The notes: generated by a model from the sequence alone, not told the origin. 22,691 nt of DNA from Salinibacterium sp. (GCA_025352485.1 JANXTJ010000071.1:1-22691); one strand, 5' to 3'; shown: positions 6,573-14,460, counted from the first letter of the stretch. Numbers and translations are program-made.

Positions 6573-9314
6573 GTGGCTGCCAAAGCACGTGTACACGAAG
6601 TCGCCGCCGAACTCGGCATCGACAGCAAGGTTGCCCTTGCGAAGCTCAAAGAGATGGGCGAGTTCGTCAAGGGCCCCTCATCCAGCATTGAGCCGCCGGT
6701 TGCCCGCAAGCTGAAAGCTGCGCTCGAGGCCGACGGAATCAAACCCGTCGCCGTCGATGTGAAGCCGCCGGTTGTCGCGCCCGCAGCACCCAAGCCGCCC
6801 ATGCGTGAACCGGTCGCCGCCGCGCCGGTCGATGATGGCCACGAGGCTCCGGTTCCCGCGGCACCGCCGTTGACCGTGGCGGAGCGCCAGGCCCAGGCCC
6901 AGGCACACGCCGCCGCCCCCGCGGCACCCGCCCCCGCGGCGGATCCCGAGGCTGCCGCTGCCGGCGGGATCCCCCGTCCGGGTGCCCCGCGCCCCGGTAA
7001 CAACCCATTCGCTTCCAACCAGGGCATGTCGCGCCCCGGAATCCCGCGCCCGGGTAACAACCCGTTCGCGTCCAACCAGGGCATGCAGCGCCCCGGTGCT
7101 GCTGGCGCTACCGGTGCTCCCGGCGCCATCCCGCGACCCGGTGCCCCGCGCCCCGGTGGACCGGGCCAGGGCGCTCGTCCGCCGGCCTTCGGTGCCCGTC
7201 CTGGCGCCGGAAACTTTCAGCAGCGCCCCGGCGGTCCCCGCCCGGCCGGTGCCGGCGGATTCCGCCCCGGAGGTGCGCCAGGTGCTGCGCCCGGCAACAA
7301 CTTCGGCCCCAACCGCCCGCCGGCAGGCGGGGCTGGTGGTCGCGGTCGCGGCCCCGGTGGCGGAACCGCTGGTGCATTCGGTCGCGGTGGCGGAAAGTCG
7401 AAGGCACGCAAGTCGAAGCGCACGAAGCGCGCCGAATTCGAGCTCAGGGAAGCCCCGTCGCTCGGCGGCGTCAGCGTTCCTCGCGGTGATGGCAAGACGA
7501 TCATCCGACTGCGTCGCGGCGCCTCAATCTCCGACCTCGCCGACAAGCTGGAGACCCTGACGGGCTACTCCGTGCAGCCCGGCGCGCTCGTCACGGCACT
7601 GTTCCACCTCGGCCAAATGGCCACGGCGACAGAGTCGCTCGATGAGGGCACCTTCGAGATTCTCGCCGGTGAGCTCAACTACAAGATTGAAATGGTCTCG
7701 CCGGAAGACGAAGACCGCGAGCTGCTCGCCGGCTTCGACCTCGACCTCGATCAAGAGCTCGAGGACGAGAGCGAAGAAGACCTCGAGATCCGCCCGCCGG
7801 TCGTGACCGTCATGGGACACGTCGACCACGGTAAGACCAAGCTGCTCGACGCGATCCGCAAGGCTAACGTCGTCGCCGGTGAAGCGGGTGGAATCACCCA
7901 GCACATCGGTGCCTACCAGGTCTGGACAGAGCACGAGGGCATCGAGCGCGCCATCACCTTCATTGACACCCCCGGCCACGAGGCGTTCACCGCCATGCGT
8001 GCTCGTGGTGCGCAGGTGACCGACCTCGCGATTCTCGTGGTCGCCGCAGACGATGGCATCATGCCGCAGACGGTGGAGGCGCTTAACCACGCTCAAGCCG
8101 CCGGCGTGCCGATCGTCGTGGCCGTCAACAAGATCGATAAAGAGGGGGCAAACCCCGCCAAGGTGCGCCAGCAGCTCACCGAATTCGGTCTCGTCGCGGA
8201 AGAGTACGGCGGAGACACGATGTTCATTGACGTGTCCGCGCTGAACAACATCGGAATCGACACCTTGCTCGACGCCGTGTTGCTCACCGCCGATGCCGGA
8301 CTCGACCTGCGCTCCAACCCGAACAAGGATGCCCGCGGTGTCGCCATCGAGGCGAAGCTCGACCGGGGCCGCGGCGCGGTCGCGACCGTGCTCATCCAGT
8401 CCGGAACGCTGCGAGTCGGAGACGCCATCGTCGCCGGAACCGCGTACGGCCGAGTTCGGGCAATGCACGACGAGGATGGGGAAGTGGTCGAAGAGGCCTA
8501 CCCGTCACGCCCCGTGCAGGTGCAGGGGTTGTCGACCGTTCCGCGAGCCGGTGACACGTTCATCGTCGTCGAAGAAGACCGCACCGCCCGCCAGATCGCC
8601 GAGAAGCGTGAAGCCGTCGAGCGCAATGCCCTGTTGGCCAAGGCCCGCAAGCGCATCAGCCTCGAAGACTTCACCAAGGCGCTGGAGGATGGCAAGGTCG
8701 AAGCCCTCAACCTCATCATCAAGGGTGACGTGTCCGGTGCCGTTGAGGCGCTCGAAGATTCGCTGCTCAAGATCGAGGTCGACGATTCCGTGCAACTTCG
8801 GATCATCCACCGCGGTGTTGGTGCCGTCACCGAGAGCGACGTCAACCTCGCCACGATCGACAACGCCATCATCATCGGGTTCAACGTGCGACCCGACACC
8901 AAGGCCCGCGAACGTGCGGCCCGCGAGGGTGTCGACGTGCGCTTCTACTCGGTCATCTATGCGGCGCTTGAGGAGATCGAAAGTTCCCTCAAGGGCATGC
9001 TCAAGCCGGAATTCGAAGAGGTGCAGTCTGGTGTCGCGGAGGTTCGCGAGATCTTCCGCTCCTCCAAGGTGGGCAACATCGCCGGTGTTATCGTTCGGTC
9101 CGGAACGATTACGCGCAACGCCAAGGCGCGCGTCATCCGAGACGGCGTTGTGGTCGGCGACAACCTGGCCATCGACTCGTTGCGCCGATTCAAGGATGAC
9201 GTCACCGAGGTTCGTACGGACTTCGAGGCCGGAATTGGCCTCGGCAAGTTCAACGACATCCAGATTGGCGACGAGATCGAGACGATCGAAATGAAGGAAA
9301 AGCCCCGGGTCTAG
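6573..9314 (+). CDS. infB: Translation initiation factor IF-2
   Basis: IF-2 is the GTPase that places fMet-tRNA in the ribosomal P site. The start is GTG 6573, with AGGAG at 6564-6568. The protein then begins AAKARVHEVAAELGIDSKVALAKLKEMGEFVKGPSSSIEPPVARKL, the standard actinobacterial IF2 N-domain. Translation from GTG 6549 is possible but adds a segment without family character. The product is 913 aa. A Pro/Gly/Ala/Arg-rich linker spans about 75-285 and contains a 19-residue tandem repeat. A basic patch (KSKARKSKRTKRAEFE) follows. The G domain has GHVDHGKT at 415-422, DTPGHE at 465 and NKID at 519-522. Domains II to IV follow to the C-terminus. The coding region is followed by a strong hairpin before rbfA. 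Confidence 0.97.
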   Translation: MAAKARVHEVAAELGIDSKVALAKLKEMGEFVKGPSSSIEPPVARKLKAALEADGIKPVAVDVKPPVVAPAAPKPPMREPVAAAPVDDGHEAPVPAAPPLTVAERQAQAQAHAAAPAAPAPAADPEAAAAGGIPRPGAPRPGNNPFASNQGMSRPGIPRPGNNPFASNQGMQRPGAAGATGAPGAIPRPGAPRPGGPGQGARPPAFGARPGAGNFQQRPGGPRPAGAGGFRPGGAPGAAPGNNFGPNRPPAGGAGGRGRGPGGGTAGAFGRGGGKSKARKSKRTKRAEFELREAPSLGGVSVPRGDGKTIIRLRRGASISDLADKLETLTGYSVQPGALVTALFHLGQMATATESLDEGTFEILAGELNYKIEMVSPEDEDRELLAGFDLDLDQELEDESEEDLEIRPPVVTVMGHVDHGKTKLLDAIRKANVVAGEAGGITQHIGAYQVWTEHEGIERAITFIDTPGHEAFTAMRARGAQVTDLAILVVAADDGIMPQTVEALNHAQAAGVPIVVAVNKIDKEGANPAKVRQQLTEFGLVAEEYGGDTMFIDVSALNNIGIDTLLDAVLLTADAGLDLRSNPNKDARGVAIEAKLDRGRGAVATVLIQSGTLRVGDAIVAGTAYGRVRAMHDEDGEVVEEAYPSRPVQVQGLSTVPRAGDTFIVVEEDRTARQIAEKREAVERNALLAKARKRISLEDFTKALEDGKVEALNLIIKGDVSGAVEALEDSLLKIEVDDSVQLRIIHRGVGAVTESDVNLATIDNAIIIGFNVRPDTKARERAAREGVDVRFYSVIYAALEEIESSLKGMLKPEFEEVQSGVAEVREIFRSSKVGNIAGVIVRSGTITRNAKARVIRDGVVVGDNLAIDSLRRFKDDVTEVRTDFEAGIGLGKFNDIQIGDEIETIEMKEKPRV
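6975..7088 (+). repeat. 57-base tandem repeat in the infB linker
   Basis: Two adjacent 57-base units (6975-7031 and 7032-7088) encode 19 residues each. They read RPGxPRPGNNPFASNQGM plus one residue, and differ only at position 4 (Ala/Ile) and position 19 (Ser/Gln). A third unit starts with RPG. The DNA has silent differences between units, so the duplication is not recent or is under selection at the protein level. Confidence 0.9.
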
Positions 9315-9323
9315 CCCGTGGTG

Positions 9324-9355
9324 AGACGGTCCGGGGTTTCGACCCCGGACCGTCT
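9324..9355 (+). terminator. Perfect 14-bp hairpin with TTCG loop between infB and rbfA
   Basis: AGACGGTCCGGGGT (9324-9337) pairs with ACCCCGGACCGTCT (9342-9355) around the tetraloop TTCG. There are no mismatches. It begins ten bases after the infB stop. The following bases (GCGGTATACC) contain no T-tract, so it may be a tractless terminator, an attenuator, or an RNA processing or stability element rather than a classical terminator. Confidence 0.8.
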
Positions 9356-9400
9356 GCGGTATACCCGAGATTGTTGAATCGCTAACAGGAACCAGGCAAC

Positions 9401-9874
9401 ATGGTGGACGCAGCGCGGGCCGCGAAAATGGCCGACCGCATCAAGGTCATTGTGGCGAAGACGCTCGAGCGCGGGGTCAAAGACCCCCGGCTGGGCTTCG
9501 TGACCATCACCGACGTCAAAGTGACCGGCGACCTGCAGCACGCGTCGGTGTTCTACACCGTCTACGGCTCCGACGAGGAGCGCGCAGACACGGCGGCGGC
9601 GCTGAAGTCGGCCACTGGAATGCTCCGCAGCGAGGTGGGCAAGAACATCACCGCCCGACTGACGCCGAGCCTGGAGTTCATTGCCGACGGCATCCCGGAA
9701 AACGCGGCGCTGATCGAATCGCTGCTCACCGAGGCCGCCGCCCGTGATGCGGCCGTCGAGGCTCTCAAGAAGACCGCGCAGTATGCGGGCGACGAAGATC
9801 CTTACGTCAAGCCGCGCGTGATCGCGGATGATGACGATGAGTTCGACGCCGATGTTGAAGGCCCCAAGGCCTGA
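9401..9874 (+). CDS. rbfA: Ribosome-binding factor A
   Basis: RbfA is a small KH-fold factor for late maturation of the 30S subunit. The 157-aa product begins MVDAARAAKMADRIKVIVAKTLERGVKDPRLGFVTITDVKVTGDL, matching the family from its first residues. DLQHASVFYTVYG and the region LRSEVGKNITARLTPSLEFIAD follow as expected. An actinobacterial acidic C-terminal tail (ADDDDEFDADVEG) is present. The start is ATG 9401; AGG-containing sequence at 9387-9396 is a modest ribosome site. It is 86 bases downstream of infB, with the 14-bp hairpin between them, so its expression may be set partly separately. The next gene starts three bases after its stop. Confidence 0.96.
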   Translation: MVDAARAAKMADRIKVIVAKTLERGVKDPRLGFVTITDVKVTGDLQHASVFYTVYGSDEERADTAAALKSATGMLRSEVGKNITARLTPSLEFIADGIPENAALIESLLTEAAARDAAVEALKKTAQYAGDEDPYVKPRVIADDDDEFDADVEGPKA

Positions 9875-9877
9875 CGC

Positions 9878-10366
9878 GTGCCTGGCGTGATCGAGGTTCG
9901 GCCCGCCATCGTGGGCGATGCCGAGGTTATTGCCGAGATCCACGTGACGGCGTGGCAGCAGAGCTATCGGCATCTGGTCGATCCGGCACGACTGGATGCG
10001 CTCGCGCCCGCAGATCGCGTCGAGCAGTGGCGTGAAATTATCCGGACCCCGGAGCAGGATGCCTGGGTCGCCCAGCTGGATGGCGTGATCGTGGCGTGGG
10101 CCGCGGCATCCCCTCGCGTTCTTACGAGGCACCCACGGGCTCGGGAGCTCAACGGCATCTACGCCGTCGCGAGCGCGTACGGCACGGGCGTGGGACAGGC
10201 GCTACTCGATGCGGCTATCGGCGACGCCGGGGCCTTCCTCTGGGTCGCCGCCGAGAACCCGCGTGCGCACGCCTTCTACCTTCGGAACGGGTTCGTCCCC
10301 GATGGCGCGGCGCAAAATTACGGGATGCTGGGGTCGCAACTTCGGGTTGTCCGCTGGGTTCGCTAG
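9878..10366 (+). CDS. GNAT-family N-acetyltransferase
   Basis: This 162-aa acetyl-CoA-dependent acetyltransferase is of the GNAT fold. The N-terminal strand IEVRPAIVGDAEVIAEIHVTAWQQSYRHLV is typical of the subfamily with a 'WxxxYxxL' segment. The acetyl-CoA pyrophosphate loop is YGTGVGQALLDAA (about residues 103-115), with Tyr where many members have Gln or Arg. LWVAAENPRAHAFYLRNGF is the usual C-terminal motif. The substrate is unknown. The start GTG 9878 lies three bases after the rbfA stop, with GTG 9887 as an alternative, so it is probably translated from the same transcript. It is convergent with mutY. Confidence 0.85.
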   Translation: MPGVIEVRPAIVGDAEVIAEIHVTAWQQSYRHLVDPARLDALAPADRVEQWREIIRTPEQDAWVAQLDGVIVAWAAASPRVLTRHPRARELNGIYAVASAYGTGVGQALLDAAIGDAGAFLWVAAENPRAHAFYLRNGFVPDGAAQNYGMLGSQLRVVRWVR

Positions 10367-10382
10367 CCCCGTCGGCGCCTGG

Positions 10383-11249
10383 CTACTCGGGCAGTGTGAA
10401 ACCGTCGTCGGTCGAGGCGATGAGGCCATCGGCGAGCAGGCCGGCTAGGGCGCGCTCCCGCTGCACGGCATCCGGCCACACGGTGGCGATCTCGTCGGCC
10501 GTGACCGGGATGTCGCTGGCCCGCAGCTTGGCCATGATCAGGCCGCGCACCTGCCGGTCTGAGCCCTCGAACTTGGCCTGCACCGCGGCCTTGACGCCCT
10601 CGTACGGCGGGTAACTTGCCGCCCGCCAGCGGCAGTCGCCGGCGATCGGGCAGACGTCGCAGCGCGGGGCGCGTGCGGTGCACACGACGGCGCCGAGCTC
10701 CATCGCCGCGGCGTTGAACAGCCGCGCTTCCACCGGGTCCAGGGGCAGCAGGGTGTCCATTGCGGCGAGGTCACGTTTCGTGGATGCCGGGCCCGCCTGC
10801 GCGGCGCCGTTCACGGCACGGGCGATGACCCTGCGCACATTGGTATCGACCACCGGATGCCGGTCGCCGTACGCGAAGGCCGCCACCGCCCGCGCGGTGT
10901 AGTCGCCAATCCCGGGCAGCGCCAGCAGGGACGCGACGTCCCGCGGCACCACCCCGCCATGCCGGGCGGTGATCGCGACGGCGGCGGCGTGCAGGTTGAG
11001 GGCGCGGCGCGGATAGCCGAGCCGCTCCCAGGCGCGCACGGCGTCGCCGGGGGACGAGGCCGCCAGCGACGCAGGGGTCGGCCAGCGCTCGAGCCAGGCT
11101 GTCAGCCGCGGGATCACCCTCACCACCGGCGTCTGCTGCAGCATGACCTCGCTCACCAGAATGCCCCAGGCGCCGAACCCGTCGGCGCGCCACGGCAGAT
11201 CGCGCCGATTCACGGCGAACCATGCGTTCACGGCGGGGGCGAGGGGCAC
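10383..11249 (-). CDS. mutY: A/G-specific adenine DNA glycosylase MutY
   Basis: MutY removes adenine paired with 8-oxoguanine in base excision repair. The 288-aa protein carries SEVMLQQT with Glu34, the helix-hairpin-helix LPGIGDYTA at 111-119, and VVDTN with catalytic Asp135. The [4Fe-4S] loop is Cys190-X6-Cys197-X2-Cys200-X5-Cys206, the exact canonical spacing. After the cluster only about 80 residues remain. They look like a winged-helix segment (ADEIATVWPDAVQRERALAGLLADGLI) and not the NUDIX-like 8-oxoG domain of E. coli MutY. Start GTG 11249 is supported by a -10 box six bases upstream, and a further in-frame GTG at codon 7 is possible. It is divergent from the kinase-like gene across 22 bases. 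Confidence 0.94.
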   Translation of the reverse strand: MPLAPAVNAWFAVNRRDLPWRADGFGAWGILVSEVMLQQTPVVRVIPRLTAWLERWPTPASLAASSPGDAVRAWERLGYPRRALNLHAAAVAITARHGGVVPRDVASLLALPGIGDYTARAVAAFAYGDRHPVVDTNVRRVIARAVNGAAQAGPASTKRDLAAMDTLLPLDPVEARLFNAAAMELGAVVCTARAPRCDVCPIAGDCRWRAASYPPYEGVKAAVQAKFEGSDRQVRGLIMAKLRASDIPVTADEIATVWPDAVQRERALAGLLADGLIASTDDGFTLPE

Positions 11250-11255
11250 ACCTCA

Positions 11256-11261
11256 AACCTA
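11256..11261 (-). promoter_or_regulatory. -10 box of mutY, leaderless arrangement
   Basis: On the minus strand TAGGTT is followed by six bases (TGAGGT) and GTG 11249. It overlaps by two bases with the divergent box at 11260-11265. A GAGG lies too close to the start codon to be a normal ribosome site. Confidence 0.55.
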
Positions 11262-11265
11262 GACT
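11260..11265 (+). promoter_or_regulatory. -10 box of the uridine-kinase-like gene, leaderless arrangement
   Basis: TAGACT is followed by six bases (TGTGGC) and ATG 11272. It shares the TA at 11260-11261 with the mutY -10 box on the other strand. Confidence 0.55.
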
Positions 11266-11271
11266 TGTGGC

Positions 11272-11913
11272 ATGGCTAGCTGGACTCCCGAGAAACGTGA
11301 CGTGTTCGATGCCCTCGCCGACGACATCCTGCACAACTACGGCAAGGGGCGCACGATCGTCGCGGTCGATGGCGTCGACGGTGCGGGCGCTGACCGGTTT
11401 GCGGACTATTTGGCCGAACGGCTGTCGCGTGGCGGCCACCCGGTCGTCCGGGCGTCGATCGACAACTTCCAGGCGCCGCGGGCGCTGCGCCTTGCTCGCG
11501 GTGAGGATTCCGCGCAGGGCTACTACCGTGACTCGTTCGACTACGCGCTGTTTCGCCGGGTGCTGATCCAGCCGTTCCGGATGGGAGGCAGCACCGGTTT
11601 TGTGACGGCGGCCTTCGACGCGCAGCGCGATGCGCCCATCGAGATGGAGTGGAAAACTGGCGGGCCGGACGCCACACTCATCGTCGACGGCACCTTCCTG
11701 AACCGCCCGGAGCTGCGCGGCCTGTGGAACTTCTCGGTCTGGTTAGACGTCACCGACGAGGCGGCGCAGGCGGGTCGAGGGAGCGAGAATCCGCGCTATT
11801 TGTCCGGGCAGGAGCTCTACCTCAGCGAGGCCGCGCCACGGCAGCGGGCGACCGCGATCATGGACAATTCTGACCCGGAGCGCCCGCGGCGCGTTTTTGC
11901 CGACAGCTGCTGA
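11272..11913 (+). CDS. Uridine-kinase-like P-loop protein with degenerate Walker A motif
   Basis: This 213-aa protein resembles actinobacterial uridine kinase family proteins. It has RTIVAVDGVDGAG (P-loop strand), ASIDNFQAPRALRLARGEDSAQGYYRDSFDYALFRR (nucleoside-site segment), and LIVDGTFLNRPELRGLWNFSVWLDV (Walker B-like strand). The P-loop reads GVDGAGAD at residues 34-41. The canonical form needs Lys-Ser/Thr at the last two positions, but Ala40 and Asp41 are found. The rest of the fold looks intact and the frame is open, so this is either a pseudoenzyme, a protein with altered nucleotide binding, or one that uses another lysine. True uridine phosphorylation is therefore uncertain. The start is ATG 11272, with a leaderless-type -10 box. 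Confidence 0.78.
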   Translation: MASWTPEKRDVFDALADDILHNYGKGRTIVAVDGVDGAGADRFADYLAERLSRGGHPVVRASIDNFQAPRALRLARGEDSAQGYYRDSFDYALFRRVLIQPFRMGGSTGFVTAAFDAQRDAPIEMEWKTGGPDATLIVDGTFLNRPELRGLWNFSVWLDVTDEAAQAGRGSENPRYLSGQELYLSEAAPRQRATAIMDNSDPERPRRVFADSC

Positions 11914-11955
11914 CTCGGCGACACTGTGGCGCGGAGAGCGCAGAGCCGGGCCGAG
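11914..11955. terminator. Weak dyad in the convergent gap before panE
   Basis: CTCGGC (11914-11919) and GCCGAG (11950-11955) form a 6-bp stem with a 30-base loop, spanning the whole 43-base gap between two convergent genes. It has no T-tract and only weak support. Confidence 0.15.
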
Positions 11956-11956
11956 A

Positions 11957-12949
11957 TTAGCGCGAGAACCGCGCGACCACCTCGGCCGGTGTCAGAAAGC
12001 TGCCGGTCTTCTCGACCTCGTGCACGATTTCGACCAGGGTGGCGTTGACAGGGGCAGAGCGCCCCAGCTTGTCGGCCGCGCGAACGACCGCACCGTTGAG
12101 GTAGTCGATCTCGGTGGCCTGACCGCGTCGAATGCTCTGCAGCGTCGATCCGGGGTTCGGCCGCACGCCGAGCCGCGCCCGCAGCGCGAGGGGCACCACC
12201 TGCCCGGCCCAGAGCGGCAGCAGTGAGAACAACCGAAGCCCGCGCGGTCCGAGCCCCTGCAGCGGTTCGAAGCGCACTCGACCGGCGAAGCCGATGCGCA
12301 CGTTCTCGCGCATGCTCGCCGTCATGATCCGCCGAAGGGCCGGATTTGTGATGACCTCCTGCGCGCTCAGCCCGGTGACCGCGGGCAGAGCGTTGACCTG
12401 GTTGATGACCAGCTTCGTCCACTGCGCGCCGGAAAAATTCGGCACGAGCTCGGTGGGCAGTGCGCGGTTGAGAGCGCGCACCACATAGCGGGCGGGCAGG
12501 TCATCGTCGGTGTCGATCCCGATGAAGAGTTTTCCGGTCGTCGTGACGGTGATTGTTCCGGGGGAAAGGTACGAGGAGGCGAACACGGCGAGACCTCCGA
12601 CGATGTCGGAGCGCGGGGCGGCGAGCCGGGCGTTGGCGATGCCGTCGAGTCCGTTCTGCACAATCAGCAGCGGGATGCCGGCCAGCATACCCGCGTTTTC
12701 CTCGATCGCCGCCGCAGAATCCTGGGCCTTGGTCGCGACGATGACCAGCTCCGGTGCCCGCGATAGCACCGGGTTGGCTTCAACTTTCGCGGTGTAATCC
12801 CCCCACGCCCCAGCAAGCCGGATGCCGTCTTCCCTGATGGCGGCAAGGTGGCCCCCGCGGGCGGTCACCTCGACCTCGTCGCCGGCCCGAGCCAGCAGGG
12901 CGGCGATCGCGCCGCCGACCGCCCCGGCTCCGATGACCCCTATCCGCAT
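11957..12949 (-). CDS. panE: 2-dehydropantoate 2-reductase (ketopantoate reductase family)
   Basis: This 330-aa NADPH-dependent reductase would make pantoate for pantothenate and CoA synthesis. The N-terminal Rossmann motif is GAGAVGG at 7-13. VQNGLDG (about 98-104), WTKLVINQVNA with Lys179, and RGQATEIDYLNG with Glu280 match the catalytic and substrate residues known in PanE. Several paralogues of this family have other 2-oxoacid substrates, so the precise role is likely but not certain. The start is ATG 12949, two bases after the stop of the transporter gene upstream. The pair may be co-transcribed. A leaderless-type -10 box lies inside the last codons of the transporter gene, so panE may also be transcribed alone. 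Confidence 0.88.
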   Translation of the reverse strand: MRIGVIGAGAVGGAIAALLARAGDEVEVTARGGHLAAIREDGIRLAGAWGDYTAKVEANPVLSRAPELVIVATKAQDSAAAIEENAGMLAGIPLLIVQNGLDGIANARLAAPRSDIVGGLAVFASSYLSPGTITVTTTGKLFIGIDTDDDLPARYVVRALNRALPTELVPNFSGAQWTKLVINQVNALPAVTGLSAQEVITNPALRRIMTASMRENVRIGFAGRVRFEPLQGLGPRGLRLFSLLPLWAGQVVPLALRARLGVRPNPGSTLQSIRRGQATEIDYLNGAVVRAADKLGRSAPVNATLVEIVHEVEKTGSFLTPAEVVARFSR

Positions 12950-12951
12950 GT

Positions 12952-14376
12952 TCAGATACTAGGGGCGGCCCGTGGTGCGCGCCCGGCGGGCAGGGCGAAC
13001 GCGATGAGCGCAGAGAGCGCGAGCGCGCCGGACCCGACGAAGACGGCGGGTATGGCGGCGGCCACGTAACCGGTGGGGGTGAGGCTGCCGTTGGCTCCCA
13101 CGAAGACCGCGGTCAGAACGGCGATGCCCAACGCGATCCCGATCTCACGCAGGGTCGAGTTGGTACCGCTGGCCTTGGCGTGGTCGGCCGACACCATGGT
13201 GGCCAGGACTGCCGTCGAGATCGGCGCGAAGACCAGCCCCATCCCGACCCCGGCGAAGATGAAGGCCGGCAGCATCGTCGTGTAGGCCACGCCGGCAGAC
13301 ATCACGGCGGCGAGCCAGAAGATTCCGGTGGCCTGCAGCGCCAGCCCCACGATGATCAAAATTCTGGTGCCAACACGACCAGCGACCAGCCCCGCCAGCG
13401 GTGCCACGATCATCGGCGCGATAGTCCATGGCATCGTCGCGATACCGGCGTCGAGTGGCGTGTAGCCCTGCACCACCTGCAAAAACTGGATGAGGATAAA
13501 GATCGAGCCGAACACACCAAAGCTGTAGGTGAGGCCCACGATATTGGCCACCGTGAAGCTTCGGTCGCGGAACAGGCGCAGGGGCAAGAGTGGTGCCGCG
13601 CTGCGACGCTCCCACAGGATGAAGGCGGCAAGCAGAAGCGTGCCGGCTATCAGCGAGCCCCGTACTTCGAGGCTGCTCCAACCGGCGTCGTTGCCGCGGA
13701 CGATGCCGAAGACCAGCCCAAGCACGCCGAGGCCGACCAGCAGGACGCCCACGACATCCGCGCGCACTTTGGCCCCGAAGGTGTTCGGGAGGGCCGCGAA
13801 TGCCAACGGCACGGCGATGATCCCGACGGGCACGTTGATCCAGAAGATGGCTTGCCAATTCCAGCCCTCGACGACGGCCCCGCCGATGAGCGGGCCGAGC
13901 GCGACGCCGAGGCCGGTGATGCCGCCCCAGATGCCGATGGCGAGGGTTCTGAAGCGATCCTCGACCGAGCCGACCAACAGGGTGAGCGAGAGTGGCATGA
14001 CGGCGGCTGCCCCGAAGCCCTGTAGGGCGCGGCTGGTGATGAGCATCCACGGTTCGGTGCTGAGGGCCGACAGCACGGATGCGGCGGTGAAGATGCCAAT
14101 GCCGATGACGAAGATATTGCGGCGGCCGAACCGATCGCCGAGGGCAGCTGCCATCAGGATGAAGCTGGCGAAACTGAGGGTGAAGGCATTCACGAACCAC
14201 TGCAGCTCTTCGACACTGGCGTTCAGATCGTGGCGGATGGTGGGCAGCGCATTGGTCATCACGAGGTTGTCGAGGGTGGCCATAAACATCGGCAGTGACG
14301 CCGCGATGATGGCCAGCCAGACGGGGACGCTGCGGCGGGTGCGCGCGGATGCCGGCGCGTCGAGGGTGGTGGTCAT
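12952..14376 (-). CDS. DHA2-family (EmrB/QacA type) MFS drug transporter
   Basis: This 474-aa membrane protein is likely a proton-driven multidrug exporter. TLDNLVMTNALPTIRHDL is the DHA2 motif after TM1. GDRFGRRNIF is the loop 2-3 motif A, GFGAAAVMPLSLTLL is motif B-like, and GPLIGGAVVEGWNWQAIFWINVPVG is the motif C segment with the usual 'WRWIFxINVPxG' ending. About 14 hydrophobic segments can be traced. Start ATG 14376 is chosen because GGAGAA (14386-14381, minus strand) is correctly spaced; ATG 14412 would add MSRSITRRPEKP and overlap the control region. It is divergent from a TetR regulator, the classical efflux-pump pairing. The substrate is unknown. panE follows it on the same strand. 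Confidence 0.92.
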   Translation of the reverse strand: MTTTLDAPASARTRRSVPVWLAIIAASLPMFMATLDNLVMTNALPTIRHDLNASVEELQWFVNAFTLSFASFILMAAALGDRFGRRNIFVIGIGIFTAASVLSALSTEPWMLITSRALQGFGAAAVMPLSLTLLVGSVEDRFRTLAIGIWGGITGLGVALGPLIGGAVVEGWNWQAIFWINVPVGIIAVPLAFAALPNTFGAKVRADVVGVLLVGLGVLGLVFGIVRGNDAGWSSLEVRGSLIAGTLLLAAFILWERRSAAPLLPLRLFRDRSFTVANIVGLTYSFGVFGSIFILIQFLQVVQGYTPLDAGIATMPWTIAPMIVAPLAGLVAGRVGTRILIIVGLALQATGIFWLAAVMSAGVAYTTMLPAFIFAGVGMGLVFAPISTAVLATMVSADHAKASGTNSTLREIGIALGIAVLTAVFVGANGSLTPTGYVAAAIPAVFVGSGALALSALIAFALPAGRAPRAAPSI

Positions 14377-14415
14377 GGGCTTCTCCGGACGGCGGGTGAT
14401 CGAACGCGACATGTG

Positions 14416-14431
14416 GTTATCGAATGATTAC
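14416..14431. promoter_or_regulatory. TetR operator-like site 1
   Basis: GTTATC, a 5-base spacer, then ATTAC. Read on the other strand this is GTAAT-N5-GATAAC, the same arrangement as site 2. It is an imperfect dyad (GGTTAT/ATTACC flanks). It lies next to the upstream alternative ATG of the transporter, in the divergent MFS/TetR gap. Confidence 0.6.
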
Positions 14432-14444
14432 CAAACCGACTTTA

Positions 14445-14460
14445 GTAATGGACTGATAAC
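14445..14460. promoter_or_regulatory. TetR operator-like site 2
   Basis: GTAAT, a 5-base spacer, then GATAAC, immediately before ATG 14461. The core matches the reverse complement of site 1 in both half-sites and in spacer length. The centres of the two sites are 29 bases apart. It overlaps the candidate tetR -10 box, so binding would repress tetR itself. Confidence 0.6.

Noticed and set aside
7524..8468. Minus-strand open frame of 314 codons opposite infB
   Set aside because: It is a shadow of the IF2 G-domain region; the plus strand is unambiguous.
13180..14025. Plus-strand open frames opposite the DHA2 transporter
   Set aside because: They are antisense shadows of a long membrane-protein gene whose TM and MFS motifs are clear on the minus strand.
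14410..14412. ATG 14412 as the start of the DHA2 transporter
   Set aside because: It adds 12 polar residues, has no ribosome site and lies against the operator region; ATG 14376 has GGAGAA at the right distance.
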